In this document: one piece after another, positions 9,649 to 17,161 of the stretch
Position numbering within the stretch: the stretch's first letter is position 1
Layout: each line of letters begins with the position of its first letter
Assembly: GCA_963782595.1 (NCBI GenBank)
Contig: CAWAKJ010000001.1
Span: 620,001-684,000, forward strand
Direction: 5' to 3'
Length of the DNA stretch: 64,000 nt
From: JAMQPK01 sp963782595
GTDB lineage: Bacteria > Acidobacteriota > Vicinamibacteria > Vicinamibacterales > JAMQPK01
Notes under the pieces: generated by a model
What the model saw: the letters and a program-made list of their open reading frames with translations, nothing else
Databases searched by the model: none
What the model was told of the DNA's origin: nothing
Made by a program: the position numbers and the translations under genes

Positions 9649-9746
9649 GGACACAGAGAGCACCGAGAAAAAACAGAGGTCACGGAGAATCGTTTTCAAA
9701 ATGCAACACCCTGTGTCCTCTGTCTTCCTCTGTGTTCTCTGTGTCC
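9649..9746. repeat. Intergenic inverted-repeat element between mnmE and mnmG
   Basis: The terminal repeats GGACACAGAG (9649-9658) and CTCTGTGTCC (9737-9746) are perfect complements. They enclose internal ACAGAG/CTCTGT words. The element occupies almost the whole 115-bp spacer. Confidence 0.75.
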
Positions 9747-9749
9747 CGT

Positions 9750-11099
9750 TCACTTCCCGATACAAAATCGCGAAAAGATATGCCTCAACAGGTCGTCTGA
9801 CGTGCGTTTGCCGGTCACTTCTTCCAGCGCCGCGCGCGCTTCCTGAAGATCTGTCAGCACGAACTCCTCGGCGACTGGACCACCAGGTGCCTCGACCGCT
9901 TCCGAAGCCCTGCGGAGTGCTGCGCGCGCGCGCTCGAGAAGAACGGCGTGGCGCACATTCGTGACTGCCGCGCTATCGCGTAGCGTCGCGGACTTGCCGC
10001 CTTCGAGAGCCCTGCGGATCTCTGCCCGCAGATGCTCGAGACCCTCGCCGGTCTTCGCAGACACGACGGCAACCGGCGCAGCAATGTCGGTGGCAGCCCA
10101 GGCTGGCGGCAGGTCCGACTTATTCCCGACGACGACGCGCGGCGACGCGCTTGTTTCGTCAAGCAGATCGCGATCGCCATCGTCGAGGGGACGCGACGCG
10201 TCCAGCATTACGATCATCAGGTCTGCAGTCTTCCACGCGCCGCGTGCGCGAAAGACCCCCTCTGCCTCTATTTCGTCGACGGTTTCGCGAATGCCGGCCG
10301 TGTCCACGAGCTCGAGCCGCAAGCCATCCACATCGGCCGTTTCCGTCACGAGGTCGCGTGTCGTGCCCGGGACCGCCGTCACGATCGCCCGGCTCGTCCG
10401 AACGAGTGCATTGAAGAGACTCGATTTGCCGACGTTCGGTCTGCCGGCGATCGCGACGCGTGCGCCTTCGCGAATGAGGCGGCCGCGCCGAGCCTCGCAG
10501 ACGAGCGCGCCCAGCTCGTTCTCGATCGATTTCAGCGCTGAACCGGCCTCCCCGGCTTCGACGAAGTGATAACCCTCGTCCGGAAAATCGAGCGATGCCT
10601 CGAGGCGTGCGACGAGGTCGAACAATTCGGCTTCGATCGCACCAATGCGCCCGGTCAGCGTGCCTTCGAGCTGGTCGAACGCCGCACGCGCCTGTAGCGG
10701 TGTCACCGCGTCGATGAGATCGGCAACGGCTTCGGCCTGAACGAGATCGATGCGGCCGTTGAGAAACGCGCGCAACGTGAATTCTCCAGGCTCGGCGAGC
10801 CGCGCGCCCGCGGCAATCGCCCCCTCGATGATCTGCCGGAGCACGACGGGACTTCCGTGCGCGCTGATTTCCACGACGTCATCGCCGGTATATGAATGCG
10901 GGGCAGGGAAGGAGGTGGCCACAACCTGATCCCCTTTCGTGCGTGCGAACGTCGCGTAGCGTGGCCGAAGGGGAGTCTCGAGCTGGAGCAGCGCGCCGGC
11001 GACATCCGCGGCCGCTGGGCCGCTGACGCGCACGACGCCGATGCCACCGCGACCGCTGGGCGTCGCAATCGCCACGATCGTGTCGTCGGTGGAGAACAT
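9750..11099 (-). CDS. mnmE: tRNA modification GTPase MnmE
   Basis: This GTPase (449 aa) partners MnmG in U34 modification. The N-terminal formyl-THF-binding domain begins TIVAIATPSGRGGIGVVRVSG. The embedded G domain has GRPNVGKSSLFNAL (G1), PGTTRD (G2), DTAGIRET (G3) and NKSD (G4). The protein ends in the invariant FCIGK, which carries the functional cysteine. It follows jag by 11 bp and precedes the mnmE-mnmG repeat spacer. Confidence 0.97.
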   Translation of the reverse strand: MFSTDDTIVAIATPSGRGGIGVVRVSGPAAADVAGALLQLETPLRPRYATFARTKGDQVVATSFPAPHSYTGDDVVEISAHGSPVVLRQIIEGAIAAGARLAEPGEFTLRAFLNGRIDLVQAEAVADLIDAVTPLQARAAFDQLEGTLTGRIGAIEAELFDLVARLEASLDFPDEGYHFVEAGEAGSALKSIENELGALVCEARRGRLIREGARVAIAGRPNVGKSSLFNALVRTSRAIVTAVPGTTRDLVTETADVDGLRLELVDTAGIRETVDEIEAEGVFRARGAWKTADLMIVMLDASRPLDDGDRDLLDETSASPRVVVGNKSDLPPAWAATDIAAPVAVVSAKTGEGLEHLRAEIRRALEGGKSATLRDSAAVTNVRHAVLLERARAALRRASEAVEAPGGPVAEEFVLTDLQEARAALEEVTGKRTSDDLLRHIFSRFCIGK

Positions 11100-11110
11100 C
11101 CAGTCTCCTG

Positions 11111-11557
11111 TTATTTCGTCGCGCTGATCGTGACGGTCTTCACGGCGGCGTCGCCGATGCTTTCGGAGGTCACGCCCGGGATTTCCGCGACGGCCAGGTG
11201 CACGAGACGGCGCTCGTAGGCGTTCAGCGGACCGATGTTCTGCTCGACGCCCGACGTTCTCGCTTTCTCGGCGAGGAACTTCGCCATCTGTCGCAGCTCG
11301 TTGTCTTTCCCGCGGCGGTACCCCATGCAGTCGACGAGCAGTCGCTCGTCGCCCAGTTGTTTGCGGAAGGCGCTGTCTACGATGTGCTGCAGCGCCTGGA
11401 GGCCTTCGCCGCGTCGCGCCAGCAACGCTTCCGCGCCCTCGCCCTCGAGGTTGATGCGCGTTCCATCGCTGTTGGTTTCCACCCGCGCCTCGACGGCGAG
11501 CCCCATGTCAGTGGCTACTTTCACAATGAAGTCGACGACTTGTTGTTGTGCGCTCAC
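11111..11557 (-). CDS. jag: Jag/KhpB-type RNA-binding protein (KH and R3H domains)
   Basis: This 148-aa protein has a KH-like segment (LLARRGEGLQALQHIVDSAF) and an R3H domain (LNAYERRLVHLAVAEIPGVTSESIG). It lacks the Jag_N domain of Bacillus SpoIIIJ-associated proteins. It lies directly downstream of yidC, the standard yidC-jag pair. KhpB-type proteins bind RNA and affect cell envelope synthesis in other bacteria; that role is inferred here. A 20-bp repeat lies just before its start. Confidence 0.88.
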   Translation of the reverse strand: MSAQQQVVDFIVKVATDMGLAVEARVETNSDGTRINLEGEGAEALLARRGEGLQALQHIVDSAFRKQLGDERLLVDCMGYRRGKDNELRQMAKFLAEKARTSGVEQNIGPLNAYERRLVHLAVAEIPGVTSESIGDAAVKTVTISATK

Positions 11558-11575
11558 TTTTTACTTTCTACTTTT
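11556..11575 (-). repeat. 20-bp repeat at the yidC-jag junction
   Basis: ACTTTTTACTTTCTACTTTT (plus strand) is found identically at 27350-27369, between glmU and glmS. In both places it lies just upstream of the downstream gene's start and at the end of the preceding gene. Confidence 0.75.
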
Positions 11576-13266
11576 CACTTTTCAGTCTTCACTCTTGCCA
11601 CCGGCGGCCCGGCCAGCTTGTTGGTCAGCAACTGCTGGCCGATGATGAGCACGTTGCTCGCAAACCAGTACAACGCGAGCCCGGCCGGCGAGGTGAGGAA
11701 CAGGAACGTGAACATCACCGGCATGAACAGCATCATCTTCTGCTGAACCGGATCGGCGCCTGTCATCGGCATCATCTTCTGCTGCAGCACCTGCGAGGCG
11801 CCCATCAGAATCGGCGTCACGTAGTACGGGTCTGGCGCCGCCAGGTCGTGAATCCACATGATGAACGGCGCGCCGCGCAGCTCGATGGCTTCAGACAGCA
11901 GGTTGTAGAACGCGAGCAGCACGGGGAACGTGAGCAGCATCGGCACGCAGCCGCTTGCCGGATTGACACCCTTCTGACGATACAGCTCCATCAGCTCGGT
12001 GTTCATCTTCTGCCGGCCGGGGTCGGTGACTTTCAGCTTCGAATAGCGATCCTGGATCGCTTTCACCTGCGGTTGGATCGCCTGCATCTTGCGCATCGAC
12101 ACGTTGCTCTTGTGTCGAAGCGGGAACATCGCGGCGTTGATGATCACCGTGAGGGCGATGATCGACCAGCCGTAGTTGCCGATGAAGGCATGAAGCCAGT
12201 TCAACGCCGAGAGCAACGGTACGCAGAGAAAGGCAAACATGCCGAACCAGATCGCGCGCACGAGATCGGGATCCACGCGGCGCATCGTGTCGAAATGCTT
12301 CGGCCCGATGAAGAATCGCGCGTCGGCCGGTCCATTCGGCATCGATACGAACCGGATGTCGTACCCGATGTAGTCGCGTGTCAGCGTTTGATCGGCGGTT
12401 TTCGATGGAATGGAAAGCGGGTAGTACTCAATCTCGGCGCTGCCCGGCTGTACGGCAACCGACGTGAAGTAGTGCGTCTCGACGCCGGCGAATTCGTAGT
12501 TCCCCTGGTACCGCGGCGTCGTGATGAGGGCCTCGGGAAGGAGGCGCTCGACGTCACCGTCGATCGAAAACAGCGCCTGCGTCCTGCGCACGGGCGTGAA
12601 CATGCTGCCCGTCCCTGTGGCGAGCACGTCGCCCAGCCCGGGTCCCGACTGTACGTAAGGGTTGATTGGACGGCCGCCGTCGGTAACCGTGGCCGTCACC
12701 GTGACGACGTAGGAATTCGGTTCGAAGCGGAACTGCTTGCGCGCGCGAAGCCCTGCGGCGTCTTCATATTCGAAAGACACCGTGACAGGCGTGGATCTCG
12801 CATCGGCCGTTGCGCCCGCCGTCGTCGTGAACAACGCGGTGTTCACGCGCGTCGACTTTGTCGCGTCGTCCAACTCGAGGGAAAACGGCTTCGGTTGATT
12901 CGGCGGCAGGTCGTGGGGGACGAGATCGACGGGCTTGCCGTCCGGGCCGCGGTAGTTGGCCAGTTCCCACGCGACGAGCGTCGCGCCTCGATTGGAGAAC
13001 ACGGCGCGTACGGCCCCGTTGTCTACGGTAATCGAGCGCTCCGCCGTGTCGGCTCGAACCGTTTCGACGGCCGGAACCGGAGTCGGCGCGGTGACGCCGG
13101 GTGGTGTCTGCTCGGCGCCGGGGGACGCCGGCTGCGCTGCCGGCGCCTTGGCATCCGCCGCTGCCGGCGGTTGAGCCGGCGCGGGTGACGGCGATGGCAC
13201 CAGCCACTGATACGCCGTGAGCACGACGAACGTGAGAACTATCGCGAGGAGAAGGCGGCGTTCCAT
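11575..13266 (-). CDS. yidC: Membrane protein insertase YidC
   Basis: This is the inner-membrane insertase of 563 aa, Gram-negative type. It has an N-terminal membrane anchor (residues 1-22), a Pro/Ala-rich linker, a large periplasmic domain, and a C-terminal five-helix core. That core includes LHAFIGNYGWSIIALTVII and the conserved cytoplasmic hairpin MRKMQAIQPQVKAIQDRY. The polar groove Arg falls in this core. The size and periplasmic domain imply a two-membrane cell. It lies 3 bp downstream of yidD and upstream of jag. Confidence 0.97.
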   Translation of the reverse strand: MERRLLLAIVLTFVVLTAYQWLVPSPSPAPAQPPAAADAKAPAAQPASPGAEQTPPGVTAPTPVPAVETVRADTAERSITVDNGAVRAVFSNRGATLVAWELANYRGPDGKPVDLVPHDLPPNQPKPFSLELDDATKSTRVNTALFTTTAGATADARSTPVTVSFEYEDAAGLRARKQFRFEPNSYVVTVTATVTDGGRPINPYVQSGPGLGDVLATGTGSMFTPVRRTQALFSIDGDVERLLPEALITTPRYQGNYEFAGVETHYFTSVAVQPGSAEIEYYPLSIPSKTADQTLTRDYIGYDIRFVSMPNGPADARFFIGPKHFDTMRRVDPDLVRAIWFGMFAFLCVPLLSALNWLHAFIGNYGWSIIALTVIINAAMFPLRHKSNVSMRKMQAIQPQVKAIQDRYSKLKVTDPGRQKMNTELMELYRQKGVNPASGCVPMLLTFPVLLAFYNLLSEAIELRGAPFIMWIHDLAAPDPYYVTPILMGASQVLQQKMMPMTGADPVQQKMMLFMPVMFTFLFLTSPAGLALYWFASNVLIIGQQLLTNKLAGPPVARVKTEK

Positions 13267-13269
13267 CAG

Positions 13270-13476
13270 TTATGGGACCGGATCCAAGCCCGCGCCGCCG
13301 AAGGGATGGCAACGGAGCACGCGCTTGAGCCCCATCCAACCGCCGCGAAGCGCGCCGTAGGTGACGATGGCTTCGGCCGCATACTCCGAGCAGGTCGGCA
13401 GATACCGACATGATCCCGTAAGTAGCGGTCGAATAAGAATTTGATAGCCTCTGATAGCCGCAAGAGCCAGGCGCAC
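13270..13476 (-). CDS. yidD: Membrane protein insertion efficiency factor YidD
   Basis: This small protein (about 69 aa) carries the YidD signature LLTGSCRYLPTCSEYAAEAI and RCHPFGGAGLDPVP. It is an amphipathic factor that assists YidC-dependent insertion. The GTG at 13476 matches the usual family length. A GTG at 13581 would add a repeat-derived tail overlapping rnpA. No strong ribosome-binding site is visible for either. The rnpA-yidD-yidC order is conserved. Confidence 0.88.
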   Translation of the reverse strand: MRLALAAIRGYQILIRPLLTGSCRYLPTCSEYAAEAIVTYGALRGGWMGLKRVLRCHPFGGAGLDPVP

Positions 13477-13546
13477 CGTGACCGGGTTTCGGGCTGAGGG
13501 CGCCGGCTTCCAAGCCTGAAGCCGGGAGTCCGAAGCCGGGAGCCGC

Positions 13547-13864
13547 TCAGAATATTTTCGCAAACCGCTCGAGTGCGGCACGATAGTCGGCCTCGATGCT
13601 CCGCCAGGGTGCGTCGACCATCTCCCGGCGAGGAATAACGACGATATCTATTCCTGTCAATGGTTTATGGCTTCTAAACAGTTCGCGAACGCGCCGTTTC
13701 GCCCGGTTCCGGATGACTGCGTTCCCGATTTTCTGGCTGGCCGCGATGCCCAGGCGAGGTGAGCCCTCCTCGTTGGGAAGGGCGAAGCAGGTCATCAGTC
13801 GGCCCCGATAGCGGGTGCCATGGTCGTAGACCCTGATGAACTCCGCCCGACGGCGCAATTTCAC
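13547..13864 (-). CDS. rnpA: Ribonuclease P protein component
   Basis: RnpA (105 aa) is the protein cofactor of RNase P, which matures tRNA 5' ends. The diagnostic RNR motif is present as GNAVIRNRAKRRVREL. The N-terminal LRRRAEFIRVYDHG matches the family. The start is a GTG at 13864 that overlaps the rpmH stop codon in a GTGA arrangement, indicating translational coupling. Confidence 0.95.
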   Translation of the reverse strand: MKLRRRAEFIRVYDHGTRYRGRLMTCFALPNEEGSPRLGIAASQKIGNAVIRNRAKRRVRELFRSHKPLTGIDIVVIPRREMVDAPWRSIEADYRAALERFAKIF

Positions 13865-14007
13865 CGCGATGACGAAACAGACAACCGCTTCCTGCCCTTC
13901 GCACGCCGGCGCTTGAGCACGATACGTCCGTTCTTGGTGCTCATGCGAACGAGAAAACCATGGGTGCGGCGCCGGTGGCGCCGGTTGGGTTGATAGGTAC
14001 GTTTCAT
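13861..14007 (-). CDS. rpmH: 50S ribosomal protein L34
   Basis: This is the 48-residue ribosomal protein bL34, MKRTYQPNRRHRRRTHGFLV followed by a basic tail ending in GRKRLSVSSSR. It overlaps the rnpA start by four bases. It is the first gene of the leftward transcript from the origin and faces dnaA divergently across a 351-bp gap. Confidence 0.95.
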   Translation of the reverse strand: MKRTYQPNRRHRRRTHGFLVRMSTKNGRIVLKRRRAKGRKRLSVSSSR

Positions 14008-14358
14008 GAAAAATCCTTAAGGAAAGTAGAAAAGATCGAAGCGCGCGAACCTACAATCCTAATGGGCCGCCTGCCAGCCTGTCAACGAACCTGCTCGTGT
14101 GCTACAGTCGCCGTTTCACAAAACGGCACGGCGAGCGCGTTATGGAATTTGGTCTCCTCCCAAAGATTTCCACACCTGTGCAAAAACCTGTGGAAATTCG
14201 TGCCTCTGAGCGTACTAAATTGAGAATCTGCCGTGTTCATGGACAGTTTTCGCAGGCGAAAGTGCGCAGAGCACGATTTGACGCCGCTTCCGACGGTACT
14301 CCAATAAACCGAATACGGTCCGCAGCCGGCCTTTGAGGCGAAAGCGCACGAACCGCCA
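14008..14358. promoter_or_regulatory. rpmH-dnaA divergent spacer with paired DnaA-box-like sites
   Basis: This 351-bp gene-free region must hold the promoters of both divergent transcripts. ATTTCCACA (14166-14174) and its inverted copy TGTGGAAAT (14189-14197) each differ by one base from the relaxed DnaA box TTWTNCACA. They face each other 14 bases apart, which suggests DnaA autoregulation or part of a bipartite origin. No convincing -35/-10 pair was identified. Confidence 0.55.
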
Positions 14359-15756
14359 ATGATTGACAGCAATATCTGGGAAGACATCCTGTCTCGCGTC
14401 CAGGCCAAGGTGAACCGCCATAGTTTCTATACGTGGTTCAAACCGACGGCGTTCGTCGCCGACGACGGGCAAACGGTGACGGTGCGTGTGCCGAACGCGC
14501 TGTTCAAAGATTGGATTACCAAACATTATTCCGGTGTGATCTCCGAAGCGCTTGGAGAAGTGGAGCGATCGGAATCGCTGGTCAGTTTTGTCGCAAGCGG
14601 AACACCTGATGTCGCATCGCCAAAACCGCCGCCTGCAGTAACGGATTCGCCTCTTCGACGCACAGGCGCGGGCGCTCGCGACGAAGACGGAGAAGCATCT
14701 CTGGGGGAACACACTCTCACCGCCGTTCAGCCCACGTCGTCCGCAGGTTTGAATCCGCGGTACACGTTCGACACGTTCATCGTCGGGTCGTCCAATCAGT
14801 TCGCGCACGCGGCGTGCCGCGCCGTTGCCGAAGCACCCTCTCGGTCTTACAACCCGTTGTTCATCTACGGTGGCGTGGGACTCGGGAAGACCCATTTGAT
14901 GCACGCGATCGGCCACTACGTGCTGAACCACAATCGCAACCTCGTGCTCACCTACATTTCGTCTGAGCGCTTCATGAACGAGATGATCAATGCCGTTCGC
15001 TACGATCGTCTCATCGACTTTCGCGAGCGGTATCGCAGCGTCGACGTCCTCCTGGTTGACGATGTGCAGTTTCTCGCAGGCAAAGAGGGCACGCAGAACG
15101 AGTTTTTCCACACGTTCAATGCGCTGTATGACTCCCAGAAGCAGATTGTGCTGAGCAGCGACTGTCCTCCTCATGAAATAGAGCAACTCGAGGAGCGGCT
15201 CCGATCGCGGTTCGAGTGGGGTTTGATCGCGGATATTCAGTCGCCGGATCTCGAAACCAAAGTCGCGATTCTCAAGAAAAAAGCCGAGGCAGAGGCCGTG
15301 CCGCTGCCCGATTCGGTCGCCATCTACATCGCCGGCCGCATCAAGTCGAACATCCGGGAACTCGAAGGATCGCTCATCAGGCTTATCGCGTACGCCTCGC
15401 TCACAGGGCGCGAGCTGTCTGTGGATCTCGCGCAGGAAGTGCTGCGCAACGTCAAGGATTACGAAGAGAAGGCCGTGACGATCGACCACATCCAGAAGTT
15501 CATCTCGGAGTACTACCAGTTGAAGCTTGCCGACCTCAAGTCGCGGAATAACTCGAAATCAATCGCCATGCCGCGTCAGGTCGCCATGTATTTGTGCAAA
15601 GCGCTGACGCACGCGTCGCTTCCGGAGATTGGACGAAGCTTCGGCGGGAAGCACCATTCGACGGTTATTCATTCCATTCGCAAGGTCGAGTCTCTCCGCA
15701 AGCAGGATGCGCAGTTCAACACACTTCTCAACAGCTTCCTGGAGAGTTTCCGGTGA
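14359..15756 (+). CDS. dnaA: Chromosomal replication initiator DnaA
   Basis: This is the AAA+ origin-binding ATPase, 465 aa. Domain I is residues 1-75 (NIWEDILSRVQAKVNRHSF), and an Asp/Glu-rich linker is about 80-130. Domain III has Walker A GGVGLGKTH at 171-179 and LLVDDVQFLAGKEGTQ. The C-terminal DNA-binding signature ALTHASLPEIGRSFGGKHHS is complete. It starts the rightward replication cluster dnaA-dnaN-gyrB-gyrA. DnaA-box-like sites lie both upstream and downstream. Confidence 0.98.
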   Translation: MIDSNIWEDILSRVQAKVNRHSFYTWFKPTAFVADDGQTVTVRVPNALFKDWITKHYSGVISEALGEVERSESLVSFVASGTPDVASPKPPPAVTDSPLRRTGAGARDEDGEASLGEHTLTAVQPTSSAGLNPRYTFDTFIVGSSNQFAHAACRAVAEAPSRSYNPLFIYGGVGLGKTHLMHAIGHYVLNHNRNLVLTYISSERFMNEMINAVRYDRLIDFRERYRSVDVLLVDDVQFLAGKEGTQNEFFHTFNALYDSQKQIVLSSDCPPHEIEQLEERLRSRFEWGLIADIQSPDLETKVAILKKKAEAEAVPLPDSVAIYIAGRIKSNIRELEGSLIRLIAYASLTGRELSVDLAQEVLRNVKDYEEKAVTIDHIQKFISEYYQLKLADLKSRNNSKSIAMPRQVAMYLCKALTHASLPEIGRSFGGKHHSTVIHSIRKVESLRKQDAQFNTLLNSFLESFR

Positions 15757-16034
15757 AAAAAGACATTTTCCACAGGTCGCTTCGACGGCTCGTCAACAGG
15801 GCTGTTTAGGACTCGTTTTTAGGGCGATGACCTGCCTCCCGGATCGCGCTCGGTACGACCGGTTATCCACACAAAAACCCACAGTTTAAGTGACTGTAGG
15901 ACAAGCACTTCCGGTGACGTTTTGATTTCCTAACAGCACCTTTTTCTTGTATAATTCTTTATCTCTTTTTTCCCCTTTCTTCACTACAAGAGATCGCCGG
16001 GCGGAAGCAGCCCAAACTTGAGGTTCAGCCAGCT
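15757..16034. other. Candidate replication origin (oriC), dnaA-dnaN spacer
   Basis: This 278-bp spacer has TTTTCCACA (15766-15774) and the perfect DnaA box TTATCCACA (15863-15871). A T-rich, low-GC tract follows at about 15938-15985 and could be the unwinding element. That tract also holds TATAAT (15950-15955), a likely -10 for dnaN. Divergence of housekeeping genes around this point and nearby parABS support an origin. Only one or two good boxes are seen, fewer than in many origins. Confidence 0.7.
15863..15871 (+). promoter_or_regulatory. Consensus DnaA box
   Basis: TTATCCACA matches the DnaA box consensus exactly. It is followed about 70 bp later by the AT-rich tract. Confidence 0.8.
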
Positions 16035-17150
16035 ATGGAACTAGTCGTTAAGAAAAACGACCTACTGCGAGAACTGCAACTTTTCCAGGGCATCGTCGAG
16101 CGCAAGAACACGATTCCGATTCTTGCGAACGTGCTGATGGAAGCCAGGGAAAACGAGATTCGCATGCTGGCCACGGATCTCGAAGTTGCGCTCCGCAGCC
16201 GATGCGACGCGGCGGTCGAGAAAGGCGGCACGCTAACGCTGCCTGCGAAAAAACTCTTCGAGATCGTCAAGGCGCTGCCGGAAACGGACGTGCGCATCGC
16301 CGAAGACAAGAACGGCGTCAAGGTGGCCGCCGATCGCTTCGACTCGCGCATGCAGACGCTGCCGAAAGAGGATTTCCCCGCGGTGCCCGAGGCCACCGGT
16401 ACGACGAGCGCGATGTTGCCGCGCGCGGCCTTGAAAGAAATGGTGGCCAAGACGCAGTTCGCCATTACGGGAGAGGACACCCGGTTTTTTCTCAACGGCG
16501 CGTTATTCATCCTCGGCGGAAGCGAAATGAGCCTGGTTGCGACCGATGGCCACCGGTTGGCGCTGGTGAAGGTCGACAGGAAAGGCGGGAAGCCGTCGAA
16601 GGAAGGCGAAGAGATACGCGCGATTCTGCCCCGCAAAACGCTGTGGGAACTCGGCAAACTGCTCCCTGAAGGCGAGGGCGACATCAAGTACGAGCGCGGC
16701 GAAAACCATCTCTTCTTCGACGTGGGCGGACGCATGTTGATCTCGCGGATGATCGACGGGCAGTTCCCCGCCTTCGAGCGGGTGATTCCGAAAGGGAACA
16801 ACAAGCGCATCGAATTCGAGCGCGATCGGCTGACCAACGCCGTCAAACGTGTGGCCCTGCTCTCGAACGAGCGCTCGCGCTCGGTGAAGTTTCAAATAGA
16901 CAAAGGCAAGGTCGAAGTGACGTCGAGCAGCCCGGAGTTCGGCGAAGCGAAAGAAACGCTGCCGGTGGACTATGACGACGGCAGCATGCAGATCTGCTTC
17001 AATGCGCAATACGTCATGGAGTTTCTTGGCGCGATCGACTCAGACCAGGTCGCGCTCGAGCTGAAGGACGAGGTCAGCCAGGCGGTGATGAAGCCGATTG
17101 GCACCGAAGGGTACGACTACACGTACGTGATTATGCCCATGAGGGTCTGA
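16035..17150 (+). CDS. dnaN: DNA polymerase III beta subunit (sliding clamp)
   Basis: This is the processivity clamp (371 aa) made of three repeated domains. MELVVKKNDLLRELQLFQGIVERKNTIPILANV is the typical first domain. Motifs LRSRCDA, EDTRFFLNGALF and the C-terminal YTYVIMPMRV are conserved, with the C-terminal M-P-M-R-V/L lining the partner-binding pocket. It sits between dnaA and gyrB. A TATAAT hexamer about 80 bp upstream suggests its own promoter. Confidence 0.97.
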   Translation: MELVVKKNDLLRELQLFQGIVERKNTIPILANVLMEARENEIRMLATDLEVALRSRCDAAVEKGGTLTLPAKKLFEIVKALPETDVRIAEDKNGVKVAADRFDSRMQTLPKEDFPAVPEATGTTSAMLPRAALKEMVAKTQFAITGEDTRFFLNGALFILGGSEMSLVATDGHRLALVKVDRKGGKPSKEGEEIRAILPRKTLWELGKLLPEGEGDIKYERGENHLFFDVGGRMLISRMIDGQFPAFERVIPKGNNKRIEFERDRLTNAVKRVALLSNERSRSVKFQIDKGKVEVTSSSPEFGEAKETLPVDYDDGSMQICFNAQYVMEFLGAIDSDQVALELKDEVSQAVMKPIGTEGYDYTYVIMPMRV

Positions 17151-17161
17151 CTTAAATAAAA

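Noticed and set aside
14008..14358. Search for CRISPR or tRNA in the rpmH-dnaA gap
   Set aside because: No regular repeats and no cloverleaf seen.
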